Source of the DNA: Bradyrhizobium sp. NP1
GTDB lineage: Bacteria > Pseudomonadota > Alphaproteobacteria > Rhizobiales > Xanthobacteraceae
Length of the DNA stretch: 64,000 bases
Assembly: GCF_030378205.1 (NCBI RefSeq)
Contig: NZ_CP127385.1
Coordinates: 3,822,001-3,886,000, forward strand
Reading direction: 5' to 3'
Within the stretch, counting starts at the first letter, position 1. Every line of letters begins with the position of its first letter. Positions 1 to 7,628 of this stretch are shown here, in pieces. Under the pieces are notes generated by a model. The model did not search any database and was not told the origin of the DNA. It saw only the letters and a list, made by a program, of their open reading frames with translations. Made by a program: the position numbers and the translations under genes.

Positions 1-477
1 CCTGCGGTATTCGCGGGCTACTACGACAACCCCGAGGCCAATGCGAAGGCGTTTCGCGACGGCTGGTTCCGCACCGGCGATCTCGGCCACATGGATGAGG
101 AGGGCTTTGTCTATATCACCGGCCGCGCCTCGGACATGTACATCTCCGGCGGGTCGAACATCTACCCGCGCGAGATCGAGGAGAAGATCCTGACCCATCC
201 GGCGATCGGCGAGGTTGCGGTGCTGGGCGTGCCCGATCCGACCTGGGGCGAGGTCGGAGTTGCCGTCTGCGTGCCGCGCGAGGGCGGCAAGGGCGTGACC
301 GAGGCCGAGATGGCCGCATTCCTCGCCCCGAAGGTGCCGCGCTACAAGATGCCGAAACGCTTCTTCTTCTGGGAGGCCTTGCCAAAGTCCGGCTATGGCA
401 AAATTCCAAAACGTCTGGTCAAGGACGAGCTGGAAGCGCGCGGGCTTTTGGACGTCACCAAATCTTCCGGCTCGTGA
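1..477 (+). CDS. acyl-CoA synthetase (AMP-forming), C-terminal part
   Basis: The 5' end lies outside the window; the reading frame is open from base 1. The visible 158 residues are the C-terminal part of an ANL-superfamily acyl-CoA ligase, which adenylates a carboxylic acid and transfers it to CoA in the cytoplasm. The hinge region is clear: GWFRTGDLGHMDEEGFVYI followed by GRASDMYISGGSNIYPREIE, where the R-x-S-D-M/I-x-I-S-G-G-x-N motif is typical of medium or long-chain fatty-acyl ligases. The catalytic-lysine region near the end reads LPKSGYGKIPKRLV. The substrate cannot be told from this half. The stop codon overlaps the start of the next gene, so the two are probably co-transcribed. Confidence 0.9.
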   Translation, partial: PAVFAGYYDNPEANAKAFRDGWFRTGDLGHMDEEGFVYITGRASDMYISGGSNIYPREIEEKILTHPAIGEVAVLGVPDPTWGEVGVAVCVPREGGKGVTEAEMAAFLAPKVPRYKMPKRFFFWEALPKSGYGKIPKRLVKDELEARGLLDVTKSSGS

Positions 478-1334
478 TGCGCAGCATCAAACAGCCGGGC
501 CCGGTTGCGTCCGAGCGCATCCAGTGGGTGGAGGTGAGGGGCCGGGCGTTCTCATTCGCAATGGAAGCTGGCCTGTCGCTGCTCGAAGCCGCGCGCCGTG
601 GCTTTGCCGCTCAAGGCTTTGCCGGCGGCACGCTCAACCTCAAGGACGGCGCGCTCGGGCCATTCGCCTATGTGATGCCGGCGCTGTCGAAGACCGGCGA
701 GAACGCCGCCTTCTACAGCGATACGTTCCGCCCCGCTGGCATCACGCGGCTGACGACTGGGACGATGACCTTGGGATTGCGCGACGGTGCGCCGTTCTTT
801 CACTGTCATGCGCTGTGGCGTGAGGCCGACGGGCGAAACAACGGCGGGCATATCCTGCCCGAGGAGACCATCGTCGCCGAGCCGTTTTCGGTCGATGCCT
901 TCGGCATCGATGGTGCGGTCTTTGCCGCGGAGCCCGACGCCGAGACCAATTTCAAGCTGTTTGGCCCTGTCTCCAGCGTAGCCAATCGCGCTGACGCACC
1001 AACCCGAGCCTTCGCGCTGCGCCTCAAGCCAAACCAGGATGTTGCCGGCGCGCTCGAGAGCTTTTGCCGCGAGCGCGGCATCGCGCGTGCGAGGGTCCAC
1101 GGCGGTGTCGGCTCGACCATCGGCGCGCGCTTCGTCGATGGCGGCGTGGTCGAACCCTTCGCGACCGAGCTGACGGTGACATCGGGCGTCATCGCGCCGG
1201 GTGCAGGCGGTGCGCCGGAAGCGACGCTCGACGTCGCGCTGGTCGACTACACCGGCGGCCTGGCGCAAGGCCGGCTTGTCCGCGGCGACAACCCCGTGCT
1301 GATGACCATGGAGCTGGTGCTGGAAGCGCTATAG
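477..1334 (+). CDS. DUF296 (PPC/PCC domain) protein
   Basis: A 285-residue cytoplasmic protein with two related halves. The second half (about residues 175-285) contains the G-x-x-S stretch and the hydrophobic strand pattern of the PPC/DUF296 fold, including HGGVGSTIGARFVDG. The first half carries a matching pattern around FHCHALWREADGRNNGGHI. Single PPC domains are found in plant AT-hook proteins and in small bacterial proteins of unknown function. The ATG at 477 overlaps the stop of the upstream ligase gene by one base; a GTG at 474 is equally possible. The tight coupling suggests a shared transcript with the acyl-CoA ligase and perhaps a role in the same pathway, but no catalytic function can be assigned. 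Confidence 0.8.
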   Translation: MRSIKQPGPVASERIQWVEVRGRAFSFAMEAGLSLLEAARRGFAAQGFAGGTLNLKDGALGPFAYVMPALSKTGENAAFYSDTFRPAGITRLTTGTMTLGLRDGAPFFHCHALWREADGRNNGGHILPEETIVAEPFSVDAFGIDGAVFAAEPDAETNFKLFGPVSSVANRADAPTRAFALRLKPNQDVAGALESFCRERGIARARVHGGVGSTIGARFVDGGVVEPFATELTVTSGVIAPGAGGAPEATLDVALVDYTGGLAQGRLVRGDNPVLMTMELVLEAL

Positions 1335-1346
1335 GTATCTCTACGC

Positions 1347-1393
1347 CGTCATTGCTAGCGCAAGCTTCGGAGCTTTCGCTCCCCGCAATGACG
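1347..1393. repeat. palindromic intergenic repeat (CGTCATTGC...GCAATGACG)
   Basis: Perfect 9-bp inverted arms CGTCATTGC (1347-1355) and GCAATGACG (1385-1393) flank a GC-rich loop just after the DUF296 gene. This arm sequence is a very common intergenic palindrome in Bradyrhizobium and relatives. It may act as a weak bidirectional terminator. Confidence 0.6.
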
Positions 1394-1429
1394 AGGCGAC
1401 GAGAGCCGTGTTCCGATTCAGATGTCAAA

Positions 1430-2092
1430 CAACAACGCGGTCGTCGCCCGACTTGATCGGGCGACCCAGTATGCGCGGACATGACTGGGATATATCCAGC
1501 CATCCGCCTTCCCGCGGCGCGTTTTCGCCCGGGCTGTGCGCAAAACCCTCGGAAAGGCAGAGGGCGCAGGGAATGCCGGGTGTCTTGGCGCACCCGCAGC
1601 CTCGCGTGCAAAGATGGAAAGCACACGAGTTAGTCACCACAGGTATCGCCGCAAACACCGGCATTCCCTGCGCGACGGTTTTACGGTTTCCTTCGTGCTC
1701 TCCCCGGTGACCGGGCTTTCTTGCCACCGTCATCCGCGAGATGTTTCGTCCCGCGAACTTGATGCCAGCGTCGGGGCATCAGGACCACACGACTTCGCCG
1801 TCCGCTTTGGCATCACTCGTCAGTTGATACCAAAGCGTCCATCGCATCCCGCGCCCAACACTCGTGACGATCGCGAAGCGCCCCTCTTGATCGGGCCCGG
1901 GACGCGCCGATCAAAGCCACTGATTTGCCCGACAAACCAAGCGGAATATTTTTCGCGCGAGGACTGGACGACCCAAATCACGTTGAAATGCTTCGCGAAA
2001 TTGAATTCTGCGCGCACGGGCCTTTCAAGCCCCAGGCGGGTGCGAATGGCGCATCGTCCAGCGAAATGCGCGTGATTTGCCCGTCGGGCAAG
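1430..2092. repeat. long non-coding dispersed-repeat type element
   Basis: This 660-bp stretch has no convincing gene. It begins with a palindrome (GTCGCCCGAC...GTCGGGCGAC-like, about 1441-1463) and ends with a hairpin TTGCCCGTCGGGCAA at 2077-2091. The short open frames inside resemble the spurious hypothetical proteins annotated many times over in Bradyrhizobium and Rhodopseudomonas genomes, which indicates a dispersed non-coding repeat. This identification rests on memory of such families, not on a search. It abuts the stop codon of the next gene. Confidence 0.45.
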
Positions 2093-2461
2093 TCAGTCCG
2101 AAGGTCCCTTGCGTGGCGTTGGCTTCCGCCGCTTGCGCACGTCGATGTTGATGTCGAGATCGACGTTGGCGACGCAGCTCTGCTCGCTCTTGTGCGAGCC
2201 GCCCTCGTGCCAGGGACCGGCGCGCTGCCGCGCGAAGCGTACACTCGCAAGCCGCAAGCAGCGCCATTGCGGCAATGGCCCGGAGCTGTCGCCCGCGAAC
2301 TGCCAGGCCAGCACGACTTCCTCGCCGCGTTTGTTGGTGCCGATGATGTGCGGGCAGAGCTCGCGATGCCGGCCCTCATAGGTGCACAGCACCTGCTGCT
2401 CGGTCTGGATCGCGTTGCGGAAGAGGGCGTAGGTGGCTGAGGGCATGGGCGGTTGAATCAT
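2093..2461 (-). CDS. small WYL-like domain protein
   Basis: A 122-residue protein on the minus strand. The central part, with VLCTYEGRHRELCPHIIG and the strand EEVVLAWQFAG, resembles the WYL ligand-binding fold (an SH3-like barrel found in transcription regulators), but here it stands alone without a helix-turn-helix. The C terminus is basic (RKRRKPTPRK). It is divergent from the ATPase gene at 2583, with about 120 bp between the starts for promoters. The function is unknown; a small ligand-sensing protein is a guess. The start at 2461 was taken because it is the first ATG of the frame; no strong ribosome site is visible. Confidence 0.65.
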   Translation of the reverse strand: MIQPPMPSATYALFRNAIQTEQQVLCTYEGRHRELCPHIIGTNKRGEEVVLAWQFAGDSSGPLPQWRCLRLASVRFARQRAGPWHEGGSHKSEQSCVANVDLDINIDVRKRRKPTPRKGPSD

Positions 2462-2582
2462 AGATCACGCCGATGGCGGGGTAACGCGCACCACCGCGTT
2501 CGGTTGAATATTGTTCTTGTTATGTTCTGTCGGTTGTGCCAGTGATGGCCGCAACCGCATTTCGTTGGACGGGGCAGGGCGC

Positions 2583-3353
2583 ATGGCCAGGCGAAACCGC
2601 ACGATCAACCTGCCGGCGCCCTACCTCAAGCGCCTCTGGCTCGATCCCGCGCGCATCCCCGACCGCGAGGCCTATCCGTTCTGCCTGCCGCTGTTGCGCG
2701 ACGATTTCGAGCTGAGTTTCGAGCACGCCTTCACCATCATCGTCGGCGAGAACGGCACCGGCAAATCCACGCTGCTCGAAGGCATTGCCGTGCTGGCCGG
2801 CTATGACGAGGCCGGCGGCGGCAAGGGCCACAGGCCGGTCGATCATTCGCAGGCCCTGGAGAAGATGGGCGGCGAGCTTTCCAGGGCGCTGCGCGCGAGC
2901 TGGCTGCCCAAGATCACCAATGGCTGGTTCTTCCGCGCCGAGAGCTTTTTCTCGGTGGCGCGCTATCTCGACGAGGCCGCCATCGGAACACCGGGGCCAC
3001 CTCCGCCCGACTTTCTCTCGCACTCCCACGGAGAGGGTTTTCTGCGTTTTTTCGAGGAGCGCTGCCAGCGCCAGGGCATCTTCATCTTCGACGAGCCGGA
3101 ATCCGCGCTGTCGCCGTCGCGCCAGATCGAATTCTTGAAACTGATGCGGCGGATGGAGGAGATCGGCCGCTGCCAGATCATCATGGCCACCCACTCGCCG
3201 ATCCTGATGGCCTATCCCGGCGCGACGCTCCTGCGGTTGTCGAGATACGGGCTTGAGCCGACCACCGTCGAGCAGACCGACCATTACAGGCTGATGCGCC
3301 AATTCTGCGACGACCCCGCGGGGTTTGTCGAGGCGGCGATGGCGGGCGAGTGA
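2583..3353 (+). CDS. AAA/ABC-type predicted ATPase
   Basis: A 256-residue soluble P-loop ATPase of the single-domain SMC/ABC-like class (COG3910-type). Visible motifs are Walker A GENGTGKST (about 55-63), a signature-like SHSHGEG (about 146-152), Walker B IFIFDEPE (about 165-172) and the H-loop MATHSP (about 200-205). The start was placed at the ATG at 2583, which begins MARRNRTINLP; upstream in-frame residues look non-coding. Such proteins are often found alone and their substrate is unknown. A decayed copy of its 3' end lies beyond the sir2 gene at 4285-4380, so this locus once held a second, similar gene. Confidence 0.88.
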   Translation: MARRNRTINLPAPYLKRLWLDPARIPDREAYPFCLPLLRDDFELSFEHAFTIIVGENGTGKSTLLEGIAVLAGYDEAGGGKGHRPVDHSQALEKMGGELSRALRASWLPKITNGWFFRAESFFSVARYLDEAAIGTPGPPPPDFLSHSHGEGFLRFFEERCQRQGIFIFDEPESALSPSRQIEFLKLMRRMEEIGRCQIIMATHSPILMAYPGATLLRLSRYGLEPTTVEQTDHYRLMRQFCDDPAGFVEAAMAGE

Positions 3354-3423
3354 GAGGGGCCGCGCAGTCGAGGCTTGCGGCGGCCGTCTGGCAATTGCAG
3401 GCGGAGCAAACTACATCTGGCCG

Positions 3424-4230
3424 ATGGCAAAACGTCCGCTCGAAGATTTTATTGACCGCAACCCGCGTCTTTTCGTGCTGACCGGGGCGGGCTGCAGCAC
3501 AAATTCCGGCATCCCCGACTACCGGGACAGCCATGGCAACTGGAAGCGAACGCCACCGGTCACCTACCAGGCTTTCATGGGCGATGAAGGCACTCGCCAG
3601 CGCTATTGGGCGCGGAGCCTGATCGGATGGCGGCGGTTTGGCCAGGCTTCACCCAATGATGCCCATCATGCGCTGGCGCGGCTCGAAGCCAATGGACGAT
3701 GCGAACTCCTCGTGACCCAGAACGTGGATCGGCTGCATCAGTCCGCCGGCAGTCGGCAAGTCATCGATCTTCACGGGCGGCTCGATCTGGTGCGCTGCAT
3801 GGGATGCGAGCTGAGAATGTCGCGCGAGCAATTTCAGCGCACGCTCGGTCGGGTCAATGCGGAATGGCTCGCGCTCGACGCCGCGGATGCGCCTGACGGT
3901 GACGCAGACCTCGAAAGTTCGGACTTCTCGTCCTTCACCGTGCCTTCGTGCGGGCAGTGCGGTGGGATCCTCAAGCCCGACGTCGTGTTCTTCGGCGAAA
4001 ACGTCTCTCGTGAGGTCGTCGCGACGGCGCGAGATCACCTGGAGCAGGCCGACGCCATGTTGATCATCGGCTCCTCGCTCATGGTGTATTCCGGCTTTCG
4101 CTTCGTGCAGATGGCTGCTCGAAAGCAGATACCGATTGCCGCCGTCAATCTCGGGCGCACCCGGGCGGATGATCTTCTGACCCTGAAGGTCGAGGATCGC
4201 TGTGAAGCGGCGCTCGCGTTTTTGCTGTGA
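3424..4230 (+). CDS. NAD-dependent protein deacylase, Sir2 family
   Basis: A 268-residue sirtuin, which removes acyl groups from lysines using NAD+. The NAD-binding motif GAGCSTNSGIPDYR is at about 21-34, TQNVDRLH at about 100-107 and the catalytic histidine in DLHGRLD shortly after. The zinc ribbon is complete: CMGC and, after a 40-residue insert, CGQC, followed by KPDVVFFGE and the GSSLMVYS loop. The layout resembles class II (SIRT4-like) bacterial sirtuins. Start at the ATG at 3424. It follows the ATPase by 70 bp in the same direction. The last 60 bp and downstream flank of this gene are found again at 8730-8824. Confidence 0.92.
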   Translation: MAKRPLEDFIDRNPRLFVLTGAGCSTNSGIPDYRDSHGNWKRTPPVTYQAFMGDEGTRQRYWARSLIGWRRFGQASPNDAHHALARLEANGRCELLVTQNVDRLHQSAGSRQVIDLHGRLDLVRCMGCELRMSREQFQRTLGRVNAEWLALDAADAPDGDADLESSDFSSFTVPSCGQCGGILKPDVVFFGENVSREVVATARDHLEQADAMLIIGSSLMVYSGFRFVQMAARKQIPIAAVNLGRTRADDLLTLKVEDRCEAALAFLL

Positions 4231-4284
4231 GGCGGAGCGAACCGGCTTCACGGAGCTGCAGGCGTGTTGGCGCCGAAGTGACGA

Positions 4285-4380
4285 CGCACTCGCAGATGCT
4301 GATGGCTTGTCCCGGTGCGATGTCTGCGGCTGTCGAAATACGGCCTGGAGCCTGTCACGGTTGAATAGACGAACCAGGTA
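4285..4380 (+). pseudogene. remnant of an AAA ATPase 3' end
   Basis: Reading from 4285, the sequence translates as THSQMLMACPGAM and then loses frame. It aligns at DNA level with the intact ATPase gene at about 3191-3290 (THSPILMAYPGATLLRLSRYGLEP...), with many substitutions and a one-base deletion, and ends in a stop. It is a relic of a second ATPase gene, and it stops exactly at a CTAG site at 4381. Confidence 0.6.
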
Positions 4381-4407
4381 CTAGTGTGGCGGTTCAAAAC
4401 AGCCGCA
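4381..4407. repeat. end of a CTAG-flanked palindromic element
   Basis: CTAGTGTGGCGGTTCAAAAC begins here. The same CTAGTGTGG start opens the complete element at 41001. A degenerate match to its opposite arm (TATTTTGGCTGTT) follows at about 4420. It is probably a decayed copy. Confidence 0.35.
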
Positions 4408-4466
4408 GCAAGTGCAAGGATATTTTGGCTGTTGGCTTCTTCTTGCAACGACAGGCGCGGCTCGCT

Positions 4467-4802
4467 TCAACACATCGGGTCACATCCCCATTCCCCGGGT
4501 CGCTGCATCCGAAGATCCATCATATTCACCGTCCTGCGGACTTCCGAGATGTTTATGCTGGGATCGGCTTGAACAGCCGTCCTTATGATGCAATTTCGGA
4601 CGTATTTCTGGCGCTTCCGCCAGTGCCAGCTGAACTTCATGCCCTTCGCCTCCACCTTGCATGCAGCGGTCGCCTTTTCTAGGGTAACCCTTTCAGCTTT
4701 GGACAGCTTCGCAGCCTCCGCGGGAGCAGGCATGAATGCAATGCCGCTAACAAGTACCGTGGCGATAGTGCCGGCGATTAAAGCTGTGGCGAAATGGTAC
4801 AT
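4467..4802 (-). CDS. small secreted protein, function unknown
   Basis: A 111-residue protein with an N-terminal signal peptide (MYHFATALIAGTIATVLVSG...APAEA, cleavage about residue 31). The mature part is basic, with two or three cysteines, a W-HWRKRQKYVRNC segment and a cysteine-containing C terminus, WGCDPMC. The start was chosen because AGGAGG sits 5 bases upstream of the ATG at 4802; a longer upstream frame lacks this. Homologous small periplasmic proteins with a C-K-x-E-A-K-G core occur in Bradyrhizobium without known function. Confidence 0.75.
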   Translation of the reverse strand: MYHFATALIAGTIATVLVSGIAFMPAPAEAAKLSKAERVTLEKATAACKVEAKGMKFSWHWRKRQKYVRNCIIRTAVQADPSINISEVRRTVNMMDLRMQRPGEWGCDPMC

Positions 4803-5167
4803 GATACCCTCCTTTGTGATACCGCTCCCTTGAGCTGCTTGTGCACCATTGTTTGGCGGTCGAGATCGGGGCCGCGACGCTAACCGACGCGAGGACGCGG
4901 AACCCGATGAGATAGTCAGAGAGGTCACCCCCAACCTGCGATCTTCATATCATAGGAATCAATCAGGCGCGCCCTCGTCGCAAGCGCACGCGGGCCTGGC
5001 GTTGTTTTCGTAGCGCGCCACTGGACGCGATGACGGCGCTCGGGGCAGCCCGTGCCCGGAGCCACATAGCCTGGGTTCACAAGCCCATCGGGGGAGCAAC
5101 ATAGAACGCACCCGTGCGGCCTTTGATCGCCTCGATCTCCTCATCGCTGCAGCGGAGGGGTTAAAGT
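4803..5167. other. intergenic stretch, no firm gene
   Basis: 365 bp between two minus-strand genes. A GTG-initiated frame on the minus strand (starting NPGYVAPGTGCPERRHRVQW, about 5070 downwards) has a protein-like beginning but no ribosome site and an uncharacteristic end; it may be a gene remnant. Nothing else is supported. Confidence 0.3.
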
Positions 5168-5536
5168 TCACTGCGGTACGGTCATGAGTTCGAGCACATG
5201 GCCATCAGGGTCCCGAAAATAGACGCCACGGCCGCCGTTCCAGTCGTTGAGCTTACCGTCGTCGAGGCTCCACGGTGCGCTGCCATAGGCGAGCTTCGCC
5301 TCGCGAATGCGGCCGAAGATGGCATCGAACGCGGCATCGCTGACGTGGAAGGCGTAGTGGTGGCTCTCGAACTCCTCGTCATCGTCGAAAAGAAGCGTAA
5401 GCGTGTCGTTGATACGTACCGGCGCGAAATGGCCGTCTTTCGGATCGGCATGGAGGCCAAAAATGCGCGCGAAAAATTGCGCCGCTGCCCTCTTGTCGCG
5501 GGCAGGGACGATGGTGTGGTTGAGGGTGATGGTCAT
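5168..5536 (-). CDS. VOC-family (glyoxalase/bleomycin resistance) protein
   Basis: A 122-residue single vicinal-oxygen-chelate module. It starts MTITLNHTIVPARDKRAAAQFF, the standard beginning of the fold, with metal-ligand candidates His7 in the first strand, HHYAFHV in the middle and the terminal YFRDPDGHVLELMT, where the last Glu is the usual metal ligand. It is likely a cytoplasmic dimer; the substrate is unknown. The start was set at the ATG at 5536, since the family begins there and upstream residues do not fit. No co-transcribed neighbour is evident. Confidence 0.87.
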   Translation of the reverse strand: MTITLNHTIVPARDKRAAAQFFARIFGLHADPKDGHFAPVRINDTLTLLFDDDEEFESHHYAFHVSDAAFDAIFGRIREAKLAYGSAPWSLDDGKLNDWNGGRGVYFRDPDGHVLELMTVPQ

Positions 5537-5947
5537 CGGAAGACCTCTCGCTAACGACTGCCGCAGACGTATCGGCCTGCTCAAGACAAACTATAGATAG
5601 GTTTTGCAGGTTGTGGCATGAAGGGGCTTCACCGGACTGCAGGATGCCATCACGACTAAAGACTGGATCGGGTCAAAAGCGTCGATCTAGATCGTGGTAG
5701 ATGAGTCCGTTTCACCCGTGACAGCGGACCTCAGCGAGCTACCGACCTACTTCGCCCTGGGGCCAAAAACGGAAATGAGAGGTTTGCCCCAAGCTGACCG
5801 ATGGCGCCGCCGTGTGTCAGGCCACGGTTTGACCCCTCGGTGCCGAAGTCGCTCCAACCGAGCCCGCAGCCTGAAGGCCAGCACGCGCGGCGCGACGCCG
5901 GACACCAGTGCATAAGCGCCATTTGCCTGAGCTATTCGATCGTGTCC
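5537..5947. other. intergenic stretch without recognised gene
   Basis: 411 bp between the VOC gene and the HdeD operon. Short frames exist on both strands but none has a ribosome site together with protein-like composition. I see nothing to annotate. Confidence 0.4.
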
Positions 5948-6505
5948 TCACATCGTGCGCAAGCTAAGGGCAAGCGCGATCCACGCGCAGCCGTAGAAAA
6001 TTAGATCAATCCCGACGAACAGACCGATCACCCACAGACCTGAGACCGGCCACTGCGCAAGAACAAGTATCCCCAATATGAACGTAATGATTCCGTCCGC
6101 CGCCTGCCAGCCCCAGCCTGGCTGGGCAACTGCAATCGAAGCGATCAATTGAAACAAGCCGCCGATCAGGAAGAACAACGCCATGAAGATGGTCAGCGCC
6201 TCAGCACTGATGACCGGCCTCGTGACGAGCATCAGGCCAACGACCCCGAAAAGGATCGCGGCAAGCAAATGATGAAAAAAGCCTGCCCAATGCCCCACCA
6301 AGACCGCCTGCGCCATCTCGATGCCTGAGGCCAACACCAAGAGCCATCCGAAGAACAACATCGTGGCGACGGTGGCCAGCACCGACCTGACAACGGCGGC
6401 AATACCCAGCGCCAACAATCCAATTCCAAATACCAGGAACCATCCCCAATATTGCACAACGTCGTGGGGGATTTGGACTTCGATGGCCTGGATATTGCCC
6501 ATCAT
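5948..6505 (-). CDS. HdeD family membrane protein (DUF308)
   Basis: A 185-residue inner-membrane protein with six predicted helices arranged as three two-helix repeats, the DUF308/HdeD pattern. Characteristic features are the GIGLLALGIAAVV helix start, GGLFQLIASI and GWGWQAADGIITFILGILVL. E. coli HdeD is linked to acid resistance at high cell density; the biochemical activity is unknown. The start at 6505 gives MMGNIQ; the ATG at 6502 is equivalent. It lies 43 bp downstream of the coiled-coil gene in the same direction, so both probably share the FixK-box promoter at 7030-7043. That would tie it to oxygen limitation. Confidence 0.88.
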   Translation of the reverse strand: MMGNIQAIEVQIPHDVVQYWGWFLVFGIGLLALGIAAVVRSVLATVATMLFFGWLLVLASGIEMAQAVLVGHWAGFFHHLLAAILFGVVGLMLVTRPVISAEALTIFMALFFLIGGLFQLIASIAVAQPGWGWQAADGIITFILGILVLAQWPVSGLWVIGLFVGIDLIFYGCAWIALALSLRTM

Positions 6506-6548
6506 GTCTGGTCTCTCGTCGGGCCAGTCCCTGAGTTTACTCCCGCTC

Positions 6549-6974
6549 TTATGAGCGCTTTGCCTGCTCGGCGGCGAGGCGGCCGTCGATGGCATCGAGA
6601 ACGGCCAGTCGTGCCTGTTCAACCGACGCGATGGCGTAATCGATCGCGAAACCGGCGTCCGACTCCAAGAGCTCGGCGTTTTTCTCGGCTAGTTTCACAT
6701 CTAGACCATGCTTTGCTTCGACCACGTGCGCCTTTAAGGCGTTCACGTCCGCAGTAATTTTCGCTTGCAGGGCTTTCGTATCTCTGGTGGCAGACTCTCC
6801 AGCAGACTTGATTTGCTGGTTCACCTTTTCGACTGCCGTCTTTGCAGCAGAAAGCGCCGCGGCCTTGCGCGCTTCGATCTTGTCGTGCGCTTCCTTTTTC
6901 GCACCTTCAAAGGCATCTTCAGCACCCTTTGCACGTACCGACAACTCGGCGAGTTGTTCAGAGAGTGGCTTCAT
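6549..6974 (-). CDS. alanine/lysine-rich coiled-coil protein
   Basis: A 141-residue soluble, highly helical protein with no cysteines, rich in Ala, Lys and Glu, and long heptad stretches (for example KKEAHDKIEARKAAALSAAK). It lacks a signal peptide. The ATG at 6974 is preceded by AGGAGGAGCAA, a strong ribosome site. It is the first gene of a two-gene operon with the HdeD gene, and a perfect TTGAT-N4-ATCAA box lies 55-69 bp upstream. No family was recognised beyond a generic coiled coil; it may be a scaffold or stress-type protein. Confidence 0.75.
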   Translation of the reverse strand: MKPLSEQLAELSVRAKGAEDAFEGAKKEAHDKIEARKAAALSAAKTAVEKVNQQIKSAGESATRDTKALQAKITADVNALKAHVVEAKHGLDVKLAEKNAELLESDAGFAIDYAIASVEQARLAVLDAIDGRLAAEQAKRS

Positions 6975-7029
6975 TTGCTCCTCCTTCTGGTGAACGGTTC
7001 ACAGTTAACACGCTCTCGTTCGAGTCATG

Positions 7030-7043
7030 TTGATCTGCATCAA
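7030..7043 (-). promoter_or_regulatory. FixK/FNR-type box for the coiled-coil/hdeD operon
   Basis: TTGATCTGCATCAA is a perfect inverted repeat matching the TTGAT-N4-ATCAA consensus of FixK2/FNR family activators. Its centre (7036.5) would put a class II start site (-41.5) near 6995, about 20 nt before the ATG at 6974. That geometry supports a functional activator site. Confidence 0.65.
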
Positions 7044-7078
7044 CTCTTCTTTTGGCCCAGCTAGCAGGGCGACCGAGT

Positions 7079-7455
7079 ATGATTCAAGCGCGGCGGCCTC
7101 CACATCAGCAAATCCGGACCATCTCTTCGCAAGGGTACATCGCCCGGGTCAGCCGGGCAGGCCCGCCTTGAGGAGGCCATGTCAGAAGCTCGCCCTGCTG
7201 AACAACGACAAGGTCGTAGTTGGCGTTCAGCGCGAGCGCCCGTTCCCGATGGTACGCGGCCTTGTCGTGATCATCGCGGTTCAGGTTCAGCGCGGCGAAG
7301 AATCCGGTGAACGTCGCTGTCATTGTCGTCCAGCCCCAGCGTGATCTCCAGCTCCGCGGCGACCTGCTGGAGCGCTGCATCGCGATCGGCGCACCAGTCA
7401 TAAACCCAGGTCTGGCCCAGCACGCATGCCTTCCAGGCGCGGTGATGCGGACCTG
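7079..7455 (-). pseudogene. truncated copy of the adenylate cyclase/TPR gene
   Basis: This segment is a near-identical direct repeat of 11273-11970, the 3' part of the intact cyclase gene plus about 80 bp of its downstream flank. About 330 bp of coding sequence is missing in the middle (junction near 7185), and one base is inserted near 7287, so no protein results. The cyclase catalytic domain is absent. The copy is in the same orientation as the intact gene, 4.2 kb away. Confidence 0.85.
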
Positions 7456-7579
7456 CGGAGCCTGTCATCGGGCGGTGCTACACGCCGACCCGTTGGCGCA
7501 TCCGGAATGACAAACAAGAGCGGCGCATCTCGCGCCTGCGAGACGCCTGCGTCCTTCGGCTAACGCGACCACTCCTCAG

Positions 7580-7604
7580 GGAACGCCTGTTTCGCTGCGG
7601 CGTT
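7580..7604 (+). promoter_or_regulatory. candidate EcfG-type stress promoter
   Basis: GGAAC (7580-7584), 16 bases, then CGTT (7601-7604) match the -35/-10 spacing of the alphaproteobacterial general-stress sigma factor EcfG. The ATG of the SH3 gene is 25 bp downstream. The match lies inside an inverted repeat (GGAACGC...GCGTTCC), so a coincidental palindrome is the alternative. Confidence 0.4.
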
Positions 7605-7628
7605 CCAACTCCTGAGGAGGAACTCGCC

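Noticed and set aside
2511..2582. Upstream extension of the AAA ATPase
   Set aside because: The added 24 residues are Cys/Ser-rich and non-conserved in style; the ATG at 2583 fits better.
3424..4230. Sir2/ATPase pair as an anti-phage defence system
   Set aside because: The Sir2 has the full zinc ribbon and layout of ordinary deacylases, and the ATPase is a common stand-alone type; no further defence genes are nearby.
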